The notes under the pieces were generated by a model. That model saw nothing but the letters and a program-made list of their open reading frames with translations. It had not been told where the DNA came from and searched no databases. Positions 12,923 through 24,900 of a stretch of DNA of 64,000 bases are shown piece by piece (within the stretch, counting starts at the first letter, position 1; each line of letters starts with the position of its first letter). Source of the DNA: Parascedosporium putredinis (taxonomy: Eukaryota > Ascomycota > Sordariomycetes > Microascales > Microascaceae). Location of the stretch: the NCBI GenBank assembly GCA_949357655.1, contig CASHTG010000001.1:124001-188000 (forward strand), in the 5' to 3' direction. A program made the translations under genes and the position numbers.

Positions 12923-13657
12923 CGGTGATGGGGCCCCTTTTCCACGGCGCCGGATACCCTTTCCGCACTCTCTTCATCTTGGAATGCCGCTCTATGTTTC
13001 TTTTTATATATATATTTTTCCGTCTCTTTCCTTTTGGAGAGATGCCTTGCAGTCGTTAGAGGCTGACACAACTTTTTTCCCTTTGCAACAACCCGGAGTT
13101 TACGGCGAATGGTTTGATACACAAAACAAAATCCTATATTACGGATACGGCCGGGAGTAGAACGAACACGCACGCCCTCCAATAGAGGAATGGGACTTTC
13201 TTTTGGGAAACCCCCGATACGTGGCGAGGATATCTTGTACAAGTAGGAGGGTCTTTTTTTTTTCTTTATTCTTTATCTCTAGACAGCCCCCGGAAGGCTT
13301 CCATAGGCGTTCCGCCTTCTTTCCTCTTCCTTTCTTCCTTTTCCTCAACATTATTTTTCTTTATACGTCTTTTGGGGGAGAGGAAGGGGGGAGCTAGACG
13401 CCAAAGTATGGATAGCTTTGGGGGTGTAGGATGAGGTCACAGGGGAATGGAAATGGGAAGGTTAGGACTGGAGAAGACATACGCCTCGCGGGCCTGTATC
13501 CGATAATCTAAAGTGATACCCTACACAATTTAAAAAAACTATTTTTAAAAAAGAAAAAAACTACTTCTTTTTATATATACCAGTGGCTGTCTGGCTGTCT
13601 TTTTGCACCCTAGCACTTTTGTAGACCGCATTGTCTCCCATGCTGGGCAGCCCCCCT
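12923..13657. other. Convergent intergenic region
   Basis: About 735 bp between the stops of the PTH11-like and monooxygenase genes. It is AT- and pyrimidine-rich with several T and A runs and one TACAAGTA palindrome at 13238. Probably holds both 3' untranslated regions; no gene seen. Confidence 0.6.
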
Positions 13658-15395
13658 TCAAAACGGATTCTTCTGGTAGAGCGCCTCGGCCTCGGCGTAG
13701 GCATCGTACCCGTACAGGAACTTTTGGACCCGCGGACAAGTCCACCGCGAGGGGAACGCGTCATCCGTTCCGGGCTCCCAGTCACCCCTCGCGGCCGTGC
13801 GAAATATTTCGTCCCTCGCGGCCTGGCGCTCGCCATCGGGCAGGTGGAAGTCATGGCGCTGAGCAAACGCCTCGCGCTGGATCTCGGCACCTCTTCCGGA
13901 GCGGAGGGCCTGGTACATGGCGGCCACGGCAGGGAGGCGTTGACAGGAGGCGTAGCTGCCGGCGTCGGGATTGCGAATCTTACCGAGGAGGTGGCCGAGG
14001 ACGGCGCCGTCCTCAAGGGCGGAGTTGGCGCCCTGGGCGAGGTACGGGAGCATAGGGTGGCAGGCGTCGCCGAGCATGAAGAAGCGGCCGTCAGGCGAGG
14101 TCCAGTCCGCGGGGGCCTCGAGCCACAGGAGGCGCCAGCGCTGGACGCTGTCCACCTCAGAGAGGATGCGGGCGAGGAAGGGGTCCCAGGCGGCAAATTG
14201 GGCGCGCATTTCGGCAGGGTCGGCGTCGGCGCGGATGGTGCCGGGCGGGAACGAGTCGTCGTCGTCGTCGTCGGGCATGAGGAGGCCGACGTGTAGGGCC
14301 TCGCCGCCGCGCACGGCGTAGGAGACGGCGTGGCCGCCGGGCCCGATCCAAAATTGACGGCCTCGGAGCGCGCAAAGGCGGCAATCTCGTCACGGTGGGG
14401 TCCGCGCAGGTCCTTGGTATGCAGGCAGATGCGGTAGGCAATGTCGCCTGTGGGTGAAGGGTTGGGGCTTGCGGCGCCGAGGAACTGGGCGCGCGTGGAG
14501 CTCCAGAGGCCCTCGGCGCAGATGACGACGTCCCCATGCCGCAGGGATTCTCTTTCCGCCCCCACTTCTGCTGCCATTACCTCATCCGACTCCCTCCCTC
14601 CCTTCTGAGGCATGTGGCCGCTGGCCGCCAGCACCACTGTTGCCTTGGCAAAGTCGACGCGTACGGCCCGCCGGCCGAGCTCGATGCGGACCCCGAGCTC
14701 CCGACACCGGCGCACTAGCTCGCGCTGCAGGTCCACGCGGTGCACGTTCCAGAACGGGGCACAGTAGTTTTCTTCCATGACCTCGCGCAGGCAGCCCTCG
14801 TGCGCAAGCACCTCGGTGCCGTCATATCTCCGGACCGTGAGCGAGCGGGGCTCGATGACGTCTGGGCGCAGCGCGTCCAGGACGGACCACTTCTCTAGGA
14901 GCCGGGTTGCGTTGGGTGTCATTTGCAGAGCGGCCTATCGGGAAAATACCAAGTCCCCCATCCCAAAGTCCCCCACCCCTCCCCCAAACTCCCGGACCCC
15001 TCCGGGAGTCCTTCCGAGGCTAGAGCCGACCCGCCCCCATCCTTTTCTCTTCGCGCGGTTTAGATGGGGGAGGGAATCTCCGGCCAGAAAGAGAAGGGGA
15101 GGGCGAGGGGGGTGGGATACGGGAAACGAGTAAGTACGGGGGTGCAACAACTGGGGAGGAAGTTTTAGGGGTGGTAGAAGTCGAGGATGGGGCGGCAAGC
15201 TATGTTGTTGAGTGGGAAAAACAAGAAGAAAAAAGTACTTACTCCTATCTCCTGCAGGGCCTTTGCTGCCTCGAGAATGGTCACTTGGTGAGCTGGATTG
15301 GCTAGTTTCGTCGATATGGCCACGGCTAGTCCCGCCAGACCTGCGCCTATCACGAGGACTCTGAGGCCCTCCTCGGGGCAGACGTCACCCGTCAT
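13658..15395 (-). CDS. FAD-dependent monooxygenase, salicylate hydroxylase-like; one frame break
   Basis: Group A flavoprotein hydroxylase (UbiH/para-hydroxybenzoate hydroxylase family), using FAD and NAD(P)H to hydroxylate an aromatic or related substrate; substrate not predictable. Exon 1 is 15395-15243 and exon 2 is 14934-13658, with a 308 bp GT-AG intron; the splice joins ALQEIG to AALQMTPNATR, a family hallmark. Motifs: FAD dinucleotide fold VLVIGAGLAGLA near residue 13, the DG-region VICAEGLWSSTR (Glu where Asp is usual), and the second FAD motif GDACHPMLPYLAQGAN. The frame breaks at the A4 run 14350-14353 (coding TTTT); one more T joins AVNF to WIGPGGHAVSY. Repaired length is 476 aa, normal. 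A TATATA tract lies about 90-110 bp upstream of the start. Confidence 0.88.
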
Positions 15396-16222
15396 TATTT
15401 GGGCAGGGCCGTCTTCCTTGGGCTTGAGAATCGCCTATTTGCTTTCTGCTCTCTGCTCTCTGCTTTATTTTGAGCCCGCGTGCTTATATATATATATATA
15501 TATCAGCCGCTGGCTTCAGTTAAGCTCGTTAGCCTTGGGTGGAAGGGGCAAGAGATGGATGTAGAAGCAAGCTTCGGGAAGGTTGCAGGGCGAGAGGAAG
15601 AAATTACGAATGAATCTTCTCAAGTCCGGTTCCCTTGTACATATTTGGGCCCCTACCAACCTCAATTCATCTCTCCCTCCCCTCTCCCCCTTTCTCTAAG
15701 GCAGGGTCCGTCTTATATCTATAAATCAGATGTATTTGTGCCGGACCCTGCTTCGGTGCTTAGTGGGGAAGGCCGAGGGATCATCCTTGGTACCGGGACT
15801 GAGTTGATGCATACCTGTGGCACCGCATGCAACGAGTGCAGGATCTTCGCTGCTTCTTCACTTGTTCCCTTTTTCTCTCAAGTCTCATCGTCGTGTTTCT
15901 CAACATTATTTTTTTATTCACGGATTCATCTGGTCAAGTAAAAGGTCATTTAAGGGGAATATTACGCCCTTTACTCCCTTCAAAATCCTAGGTAAAGGCT
16001 CAAAAATAGCGCCTAGATTGCATTGTGGATGAATAAGGTACAATTTGCCCAAAACAAAAGGAATAAGAGGTAAAGTCCCTCAGGCGGGTATCCGGGCTTT
16101 CTTCCAACCGGGGAACGAGGGGTCGTTCTAGCCGGTATCTAAAGGGGAATGAGATATAGAATCTGTACTTGGCGGGGTATCTGGAACCGGTGTGTTAAAG
16201 GCGAGGCGGTGGCGAGGGTTCC
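15396..16222. other. Intergenic: monooxygenase promoter and RPC4 3' region
   Basis: About 830 bp between the monooxygenase start and the RPC4 stop. The monooxygenase promoter contains an alternating TA tract at 15485-15503. No further gene seen. Confidence 0.6.
15485..15503. promoter_or_regulatory. Alternating TA tract, possible TATA element of the monooxygenase gene
   Basis: A run of about nine TA dinucleotides 90-108 bp upstream of the minus-strand start codon at 15395. Position suits a TATA-box function, but it may simply be a microsatellite. Confidence 0.45.
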
Positions 16223-18126
16223 TTACGCGTTATCCTTCTCCGCCGGGGGTTTTAAATCCTCTTCCGTGACGATCCACTCCTTTTGCTCGTTGTACACGGG
16301 ACCAAAGTTGAACTTTCCAAGAAGCGTGCCCATGGCAATGGCGCGGCCGGCGTACTCGTCTTGCCCAGGCTTCTTCGTTTCCGACTCCTCAAGCACCATG
16401 TAGGACGTGACGCCCGACGATTTGATGCCACGGCTCATTTGGTACCGGATGCCCCCAAAGTCGAGCTCCGCCTTGCCTGATTTGCGGATAACGAGCTTAC
16501 CGATGAATCCACTGTGGGCAAACGGCCCTTGATCCTCGCCCTCACCAGCTTCGATAGCGCTGCTGCCATGCTGCTCAGCCGTCAGGTCGACAGCCGACAA
16601 CTGGTCAAGCATCACTGTGTCCGTAGGTTCATTCTTAATAAGTGGCTCTGGGCGAGCCTTAGGTCGCAAGGGCGGCATGATCGGACCAAACTTGCAGAGA
16701 AAAGGCATGGGATCGTTGAGTGCGTTAGTGGCCTCTCTAGCCGCACCGCCATCGTCACCCTCCTCTTTGGCCGCCTCTTCCTCATCCTGCAAGGAGGTGG
16801 CGGCCAGCGTTTGGAGGACGTAAGCGTACGAATCCTGCTTCCATTCCTCTTCCTCTGTTGGGACACCCGCTGATTTCTTGGCCTTTCGGGGTGGCTTGGA
16901 TCCTTCAGGCCCCGTGACCGAAGGCACGCGGCTGCCCGTCGCTTCTACGGGCTCTTTGAGACCCACCGCCGCTGCGGTGTCCTCGGGAAGCGGGACGTTT
17001 CTCATGGCATCAAAGTCGATGGCGCCGCTGGAAGGAGGAATGAAGCTATGTACTTGACCATCCTCCGTCTTGATGCGAACGTGGTCTTCGGGCGCCGCAG
17101 ACCAGACCTTATCGTCAGGCTTAGGGACGGGGGCAGGGCTCTTGGGAGCATCGCCCACCCACAGGTCCTCCACTTCCTCGTCGTCATCCTCATTCATCTG
17201 GGCCTCCAGTTCAGCAGCAGTCACAACAACCGTCTCAGCCTCCTTGACCTCCTTTCGCGTGATGCCAAGGGGTTTCCGACCGGGTTGAGAGTGCACAGCC
17301 ATGAATGCCATTTCTTCTTCTTCGGCATCCTCTGCATCTTGGGCTGACGGTGTCGAGGAGCCGAGCTTGTCGGTGTTGATCCGCACCTCCCAGGGCCTTT
17401 CAATACCTTCAAATTGATGGTTACCACGACTGCGGCCTGCTCCGCCTCCTATGAACCCGCCTCGCCCGCTACCGCCAAAGCTGAAGCCCCCGCGGAAGAG
17501 CCGGGACTACGATTGATGCAACAAGAGGTTAGCTTGTACATCCAAATTGCCCACCTTCGCCCCCTGGCTAGTAGATAGGGGACAGGAAGAAAAAAAGGAT
17601 TGAAAGCCCAGGTGGAAGTGGGGGAAGGGGTTGATGAGGATTGAACTTACCCCCTCTCTGGTCGGCGAACAAACCAGAGGGTTCTGCCTTGCTCAGCCGC
17701 GGGCCTGTGGTATTGAACTGACTTCCTCGACCGCGACGGCCCCTAAAACGCACTCGCCCTCTGAGTCTACGCTCCTCCGCCGCCCGCTCCGAGTCCTTCT
17801 TGGCCTCTTGTTGGGCTAGCTTCTCTCTCTCTTCTTCATTTCGCCGCACGACCTTGGGCCGTAGCCGCCCTCTCGACGAGGACGACGCCGCCGCCTTGGG
17901 GGCTTCGCGGGACAGCGCGGTTGCATTTGAGGCTTGTGTCGGCGCCTGTAGGCTTGAGTGGTAGCGGTAGGCTCGCTCGTTATGGAGCTTGGCATCTGGG
18001 TAACTTCGTCAATGGCCATGTCTGCGGTGGGCGCTATCGGCTCTGCGGTAGTCGGCGTCGAGGCACCAGCGACCCTCGTCCTCGGCCCCGGGGCCGGCCT
18101 CGGCCGGCGCCCGCTCCTCGGACCAT
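16223..18126 (-). CDS. RPC53: DNA-directed RNA polymerase III subunit RPC4 (Rpc53-like); several frame breaks
   Basis: Subunit of RNA polymerase III that helps termination and reinitiation on tRNA and 5S genes in the nucleus. The C-terminal domain is diagnostic: HSGFIGKLVIRKSG, ELDFGG, then MGTLLGKFNFGPVYNEQKEW. The N-terminal part is low-complexity: a Gly/Arg-rich start (VRGAGAGRGRPRGRGRG), then a charged stretch with VVRRNEEEREKLAQQ. Exon 1 is 18126-17651 and exon 2 is 17506-16223. Two breaks lie in exon 1: at CCC 18073-18075 (one G missing in coding sense) and near TT 17954-17955 (one A missing). The exon junction is also out of phase by amounts equal to one more base in each of two short G/C runs; repaired length would be 587 aa. 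Identity is secure from the C-terminus; the N-terminal model is approximate. Confidence 0.87.
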
Positions 18127-18878
18127 ATCGGTGAGAGTTTTATCGCGTAATTGTGGCCGGTAGCTCGTGAAGTGCGCGGCGAGCAGGGGAGGGTGCGGGG
18201 GCAAGCTCGAGAGAGACTACGAGTTTGAGACTGGTTGGTGGTATGGCGACTGCGTGAATTTGTGGATAGTTAGTGCCGGCCCCCTTTTCGTTTTGGCCGT
18301 GGAGGACTGACAAATGGTCTTGCTGAAGGGCGTGGTGGGGGTTGTTCCCTCGTGAAGAAGGCGGATCGTTTGAGAGTTAGGAAAAAACCTTTCGGTGCAA
18401 GATTTGAAGATTTGGAGCTGATAGGCTCCCCGGTTGCGCTTGCCCGCGTAAAGTTTTTTTCTTTTTAAGGATTTCTCCCCGAAGTTGGGGCAGCTTTGGA
18501 GGGGCTGCGGGGTCAACCGCCGCTGAAAGCATTGGCCAACCATTCAGCCCTTGTTGGTGCAGGGCGCAGGCACGGAAAGTACAAGCGTCATTCCTTCTCA
18601 TTGTCATTTGTCTGGAGTCCTTCGATTTCCTTACACGTCCCAAGCAAGGGTGGTCCCAGGGGTAGGGTAACATTGACGGCTTTCGTCATGGCTGTATTAT
18701 CGTCATTAATACTATGATAACTCCCACACAGCCTAGTTAACTCAGTATCCTAATGCATGATCGCTACAATTACGTGTACAATTGTTCTCATCACATAAAC
18801 CAACCACCAAATACGCACGGGGATTTTGTTTCCATATTACAAACTCCTCGTCGACTAAAGGAGAACATATCGGTCTGA
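18127..18878. other. Intergenic: RPC4 promoter and UreD 3' region
   Basis: About 750 bp between the RPC4 start and the UreD stop. Short overlapping open frames only; nothing recognisable. Confidence 0.55.
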
Positions 18879-19910
18879 TTACTGTACACAAAACAGAGCT
18901 TCTTCTCCAAAGTTCGCCGTTATGCTCCCCTCCCTCGTGATCATGCTGCCCACCCATATCCTTCCACCTTCAACGCTGACTGCGCTAAACTTGACCACCA
19001 CGCAGCCCCGAACACTCGCGGCGCACCACAGGACACCGTTCTCTTTCTCCGCAGCCAGCCGTTGCGCCCTCCACGCCTCGAGCTCTGCTTCAGCGCTGCC
19101 TTGCGCCGCTAGCGGCTTGGATGACTTGAATCCACGGGCGCCTAGACGAGGTAGCGCGGCGAATTCGGAGAGGAAGAAGTTGGCGAGGGATGTCATGAGG
19201 CGACCTCGAAGGATGAGGGTGCCGAACACGGCTTGCTGGTGCATGACCTCTTGAAGGGCTTTGCCTGCGAGGAGCTGGTCTTGCCCGTCCAGCTTCACGG
19301 CGTCTCTCACGAGAAGCCGGTCCTTGACTTTTCGCTACCTTTGCCCTTCTCGTCGGAATCGCCACTGCCACTACCGCTGCTGCTTCCGGCCCGCCATATC
19401 TCATTGCGACCGTACCACCTCACGAAATTCCAGTTCTCCCCCTCGCCGAGCGCCCTTGCGTGACCCAATCCAGCAAGCAAACTGACGCGGTTTCGGCGAC
19501 CGAGAAGATCTGCACCTGCTCATACACGCTGTCCTTGAAGGGCTGAACCGGGTCCGGTAGCAGGCAAATAGCTGCTTTGTCTTGGATATTAAACGTCATG
19601 GTTTGCCTAGTCACGATATCTGGGTTTGCCGACTTGAACACCTTGGTGTGGCCTTGCGTCACCAGACTCAACTTTGCGTTTGGGAGTACATCTATCGCAA
19701 GTGTCACCTGGTCACCCCCGACGAGGCCACCGCCGTAAGATAGGAGGAATACCGAGGCGCTCCGGTGGTGAGGAGCGGGTTTGGGGGCGATGAGCTTCAA
19801 GGGGTACTGGTACTCTACGATCTCGAGCCCAGTAGCCCCGTTCGGCAGGATCTTGGCGACGATTCGGCCCTGACCTTGCCGCGACGTCGACGGGGGAAAG
19901 GTGAAGGCAT
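18879..19910 (-). CDS. ureD: Urease accessory protein UreD; three frame breaks
   Basis: Chaperone that works with UreF and UreG to deliver nickel to urease in the cytosol. Recognised from PNGATGLEIVEYQYPLKLIAP, LLSYGGGLVGGDQV, the TQGHTKVFKS strand and the LPDPVQPFKDSVYEQ region, and from a C-terminal half with MTSLANFFLSEF and a hydrophobic end (LWCAASVRGCVVVKFSA). Three breaks are each cured by one base: GGGGG 19892-19896, CCCCC 19438-19442 (restores RSARGENWNF) and TTTT 19329-19332 (restores DRLLVRDAVKLDG). Repaired length is 344 aa, normal for fungi. Start set at ATG 19910, giving an MPSPFPPSTSRQGQG beginning like other fungal UreD; the longer upstream frame has no ATG. No other urease gene is nearby. 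Confidence 0.88.
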
Positions 19911-21925
19911 GGTATTCGATAGAATGCTTAGGAAGCTCCCAAATGGGAAAGAGAAGAGAGACGTTGGTAGGGATGGTGGTCAAACAACAGAGTGACTCTT
20001 ATCGAGGTGGACTCTTAGCTTGGCGCGGCGGGAGGGCCCGTTTTCTTGGCATCAATCCATAAAAATCCGATGCGAAAGAATAAGTGCCCTTTGCTGACAC
20101 GGAGGGGCGGAAAGGAGGCGCAAATTCAGAAGAGAAAAAAAGAAGAAAAAAGACCACAAGGATAAGGAAAGGAAAGAGCGAATAGATGGGAAGAGAATTA
20201 CACGAACTACCAATCTCCTCGAGATCAATTTGAACCGATTTTGTTACCAATTGAGGGCGGGGAGAAGAAAAGAAGGGTGTCCGAAGGTGACCTAAATGTT
20301 CTTTGTTCTAGAAGCGCTGGGTAACCGGTGACTGAAACTTTGATCAATTGTTCTGTAGTTATTATCGCATCGGCGAACATTGAAGTCCTTATCGGTGGCG
20401 CTATCAGAGTCGAAATTGATCTATGGATGTCAAGAGAAGGCTACTTGTAACAGTCATCCCCCGAAGTCATCGATCAATTGGCCCGTCAAATTGGGCTTGA
20501 AAGGCCCTCCATTCCAGCACGTCCACGCGTGGCACACAGACTATCTGGTGCGAGTCTACCGCCGAGGTACTAGTCTGAAGACACAATGAAGAGCGTAAAC
20601 CTGGCGCGCTCCGTCACAGGTGTCAAGAATGGAGAAAGCCTTCCTCTTTGTGGACCGTTTTCTTTCAAGAGCCATGTTGTTCCCCAGAGCATTGATGTTT
20701 TAACTCCTCGAGTCTACCTCCCGCCACTTTACGCGGCATCTCAATGTACGCGGCTGGATTGAACGTCCCCCATATCGGCCTTGAATGGTTAGGCACGAGA
20801 TGGGAGAAAAGCAAGCATAGAATGCACTTTGTTTTTGTGTTGCCTGACTTTGAGACGAGCTCTTTCGAAATCACGACTTCACAGAAGCAGAGATAGGTTA
20901 GGTCAGGTCACGGAGCTCAAGGCTCTGCTCCATAAGGTGTCGAACTCGCCGAATTCCACCATTGGAGCAGCCCTTTGCCTGATACCGCAGCAGCAGCCTT
21001 ACCAAGCGAATTCGGATCGTCATTGAACGAAGGCGACACGCGGGAGACGGCCAATTCTCCCATGGCTGTCTCGCACTACCACTTATACTTCGGACAGCCA
21101 AGCTGGACCCCGACGCCTCAGTCTGCTCTCTCTTCTATCAAGGTGACCCGTGCACTTTTTCTCCTGCCTTTGCATATGATGTCTCCCCAAGCTAGCCTGG
21201 AATGTTCCAGTTTCGTCGAGGTACTCTTCTGACCTCACCTCGCGCGCGTGCGCGTTATGAGATCTAATACTTGGAAGATGGTAATGGGACGCGACAAGTC
21301 GGCAAGTACTTTGTACCTAGGCCTATTGATTTCAGGCAAGGCTTCCTCTGCTCTCTTGTATTGAGAGTACCTCGTGGCCGCACAAGCCACAGCGAGACAC
21401 ATAACGGAGGATGTACCCCCTGCTTACCATGAAGCAAGACGGGTACCAGAGGCAGGTACAAAGTGGGAGGGGGCAGGGCGCGCCTGAAAAGTCCTTCTTT
21501 CGATTTCGGGAAGGAGTGGTGTCCGTAATACTGTGCCGTAGCCTCTTCCTTGAGATGATGACTGGTGCATATGTGTACTGTGTAAAAGCGCGAACAGCAC
21601 GGTAGGAGCGCCCTTTTGGGCTAATCACACAGACTCCACTGTACACACAGTTTCTCCATCTCAACGCGCGCGACAAGGAACGTCCATTTTCCCGCCCACC
21701 ACACACGCACACACGCACGCAACTTCCTTTCCCCAACCCTTAAAGAACCTCCCGTCGCCTAATCTCACACCGGGCGACATTGCTTTCATTGAGCCCGCGC
21801 GACTTCGGTCGCGATATCTTGACGCTTTCTGCCCATTGATACAGCTTGCATCGCGTCGGGGGTAACAAGGAAAAAAGCCAGAGGAACCTTGTCCTCCTCC
21901 CCCTCCCTCACCCCCTCAAAAAACT
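19911..21925. other. Divergent intergenic region, UreD/SCC3 promoters
   Basis: About 2 kb between the divergent UreD and SCC3 starts. Contains a TACTTGTA palindrome (20442), a CGCGCGTGCGCG alternating stretch near 21241-21253, and ACACACGCAC repeats about 200 bp upstream of SCC3. No coding region recognised. Confidence 0.55.
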
Positions 21926-24900
21926 ATGGATTCATCAAGCCCGAGCCAGTCCCCTGGCCCCGAATCGCGTCGCCGGTCCGGACGCGTCGTTAAACCCACA
22001 CGAAAGTTTGCCGCCGACGCCGCGCACAACACCGCCGCGAAGCGCAAAAGAGGGATTGATCAGGAGGGTGATGATGTAGACCAGGATACTGCTGCTGTCG
22101 CTTCTGATGAGGAAATGTCTGATGACTTGGACGACGAGGATCCTAGCGATCCCGATGATGACGATGACCACGACGACGCCCCCGCACGCCGACGCAAGAC
22201 CAAAAAGCCTCCAAATCTACCCGTCCCAGAAAGCCCGCAAGCAAAAGGGTCAAGACCAACGGCGCATCCTCCGGACACCCTTCTAGCCTGCCCACTAGAC
22301 CGAAGAAGTCTGTTAGAATCGAGCGCTTGCCAGAAGACGGAACCGGACTCTATGGTTCGTCTCCCTTTCTTTCCATCTTTCCCCACCCTACGCATAGATG
22401 TGTGCACGCATCGCGTTCTCATCTGTCTTTCTACCCCCTTTTGCCCTTCGCCCGTTCCCTCATCGCTCCCCTCGTGCCTCTGGCCATTGTTGAAGGCAAC
22501 GCACTCCTCACCACTTTGAGCTAAGTTACTGACCTCTTGCCTTGTTCTGTAGCTGAAATCTTCGGATCCGGCGACTCAGTCGACTCCGTTGCGGAGCAGT
22601 GGCTCACGCGATTCCGCGCCGACCCAAGCGCCGCTGTCACAGAGCTTGTCAATTGTGTCCTTCAGTGCAGTGGCTGCGATCTCTCAGTAACCGAGGATGA
22701 TATCCGAGACCCCGATAACTGCCAGAACCGAATAGCAGACCTTCAAAGTGTCTGGCAAGACGTAAGTAACCTTGCCATTTTGCCTTTATCATACCCAGGC
22801 CTCTTTTCCTTTTTCCCTTGCCCCTTGCGCTAGAATATGGAAAGCTATAAGGAATGAAAGACACAAGATGCCCCAAAACGCGCATAACTGACATGTCCTC
22901 CAGCAACAAATCACCGATTATCCCTTGATCTCTAAGGCGAAAAGCACCAGGTCGTTCCGAGACCTTCTTAACGCCTTCTTTTCCTCCCTGGTCAACCTTC
23001 TGCACACGACGGATATATTGTATACCGACGAGTCCCTAATGGACAATGTTCACAGATGGGTAGCCACCATGTCCTCTTCGACATTACGTCCTTTCAGGCA
23101 CACCGCCACCACCATTGCTCTCGCCCTTCAGGCCGGATTAGTCGAGGTTGCCGCAATCCTTGACCATAGGATCACTAGCGTAGAGCAGCAGCTCCAGGCG
23201 AGCAAGCGTGGCAAGAATAAGACCAAGGCCCTGGAAATGCAAAAGCCCTCGACCAGGCCAACAACTATCGTGAAATTTGCGGCAACTACATCAGGGACTT
23301 CTTTGATACCGTGTTTGTTCACCGCTATCGCGACATCGACCCTAAGATTCGCACCGAGTGCGTTGAGGCCCTCGGCTACTGGATTTGGGAACTGCCCACG
23401 GTCTTCATGGAGCCCGAGTATTTGCGATACCTTGGTTGGATGTTGACGGACGTCATGCATTCCACCCGCCATGAGGTCTTGAAGCAGCTTACGAGAATGT
23501 TCAAGCGAGACGCGTCACAGCTTGGCCATTTCATCGATCGATTCCGACCCCGTCTCGTAGAAATCGCCACCAAGGACGCCGATATCTCCGTAAGGGTTTC
23601 CGCTATCTCCGCCATTGAGATGCTGAGGGTGAACGGAATGCTCGACCCTGATGAGATCGACAGTGTGGGAAGACTCATCTTTGACAGCGACCCCCGAGTG
23701 CGAAAGGCTGTTGTCAACTTCTTTACCGCATGCGTGCGAGAGCTGGTCGAAGCCAAGACCGAGGAGATGGGTGGCACCGACGCTGTCGAAGAGGCCTTTG
23801 GTAGTGTAGAAGCTGACGACTACCAAACTCCTAGGGCCGAGTGGGTCAACATCAAGTGCCTCGCCGAGAATCTAGCCGCGTACGACGCCCAAATTGAGGC
23901 GTCGGGCGTGCAGGAACCGGCCGCGGCTTATGACATGTCGACGGCCCTACTCCAGTCTGCACTACCGGACACTCGCATCTCCCTCGCTGCCCAGGTGCTT
24001 TACGAGAGGATGCCTGAGGTAAAGGATTGGGAAGCGATTGCGGGCTACCTGCTTCACGATCACACCACAAGTGCCAAGTCAAAGGCGAAGAGGGGCAAGG
24101 CCAGTGCCGAATCTGTAGTCAAGTCGGCGATAGCTCCCGTCGAGGAAGAGGAAGCGATCCTTCTCGAGATCTTGGCGGCCGCTGCAAAGCTCACACTGCA
24201 CCCGACCCATCACGACCACACCAAGAAGCGTACAAAGGCGGACCTCGCAGAGGATGCTGAAGAGACCGCCGTTCAACTCGCCGCCGCCATCCCACGCCTT
24301 CTCAACAAGTACGGCGCTGACCCGGACACGGCGATCTTAGTCTTACGGCTTGAGCACCTACTCGACCTCGAATTGTTCCTCCTTGCGGCAGGACTCGAGT
24401 AAGTACGAGAAGCTTCTAGACGAGATCAGCACCCAGTTCAACAGACACCACGACAAGCGCGTTCTCGCCGAGGCGACCAAGGCGCTTCTCCATGCCCGCC
24501 AGTACGACGAGCTGGAGGAATTGACGGACGGCCGCCTTGCTGCCCTCTGGGAGAATGTTGTTGAGGCGCTTCGCAACTTTGACAAGTACTGCGAGCTCTC
24601 CAGCCGCGGAAACCTTGACGTGGACAAGCTGACTGATCTAGCTACCGTGCTCGCCAAGATCTCCAAACTCGCGAGCACTTCGGACTGTGTTGACGTACTG
24701 GAGACGGAAGGGCGGTCCGCTGACTCGTCGGCCTCTCTCATCAGCATTCTCGTGGAGATTGTCCATCGGGGCAAGTTTGACCAGTCCGATCCAGATTTCG
24801 ACGAGGCTGAGGACCAGGTCGTTGGTTTCGCGATAGAAAGCTGCCAGTTCTACTTTATGTGGAAGATCCGGTCTATCATGAACGTCGTCGCCAGTGGCGG

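Noticed and set aside
10974..15395. Secondary-metabolite cluster (receptor plus FAD monooxygenase)
   Set aside because: No backbone synthase or pathway regulator is present, and the neighbours are RNA polymerase III, urease accessory and cohesin genes.
19420..19983. Longer UreD start beginning at a TTG at 19983
   Set aside because: No ATG is present, and the ATG at 19910 with one restored C gives the family-type N-terminus.
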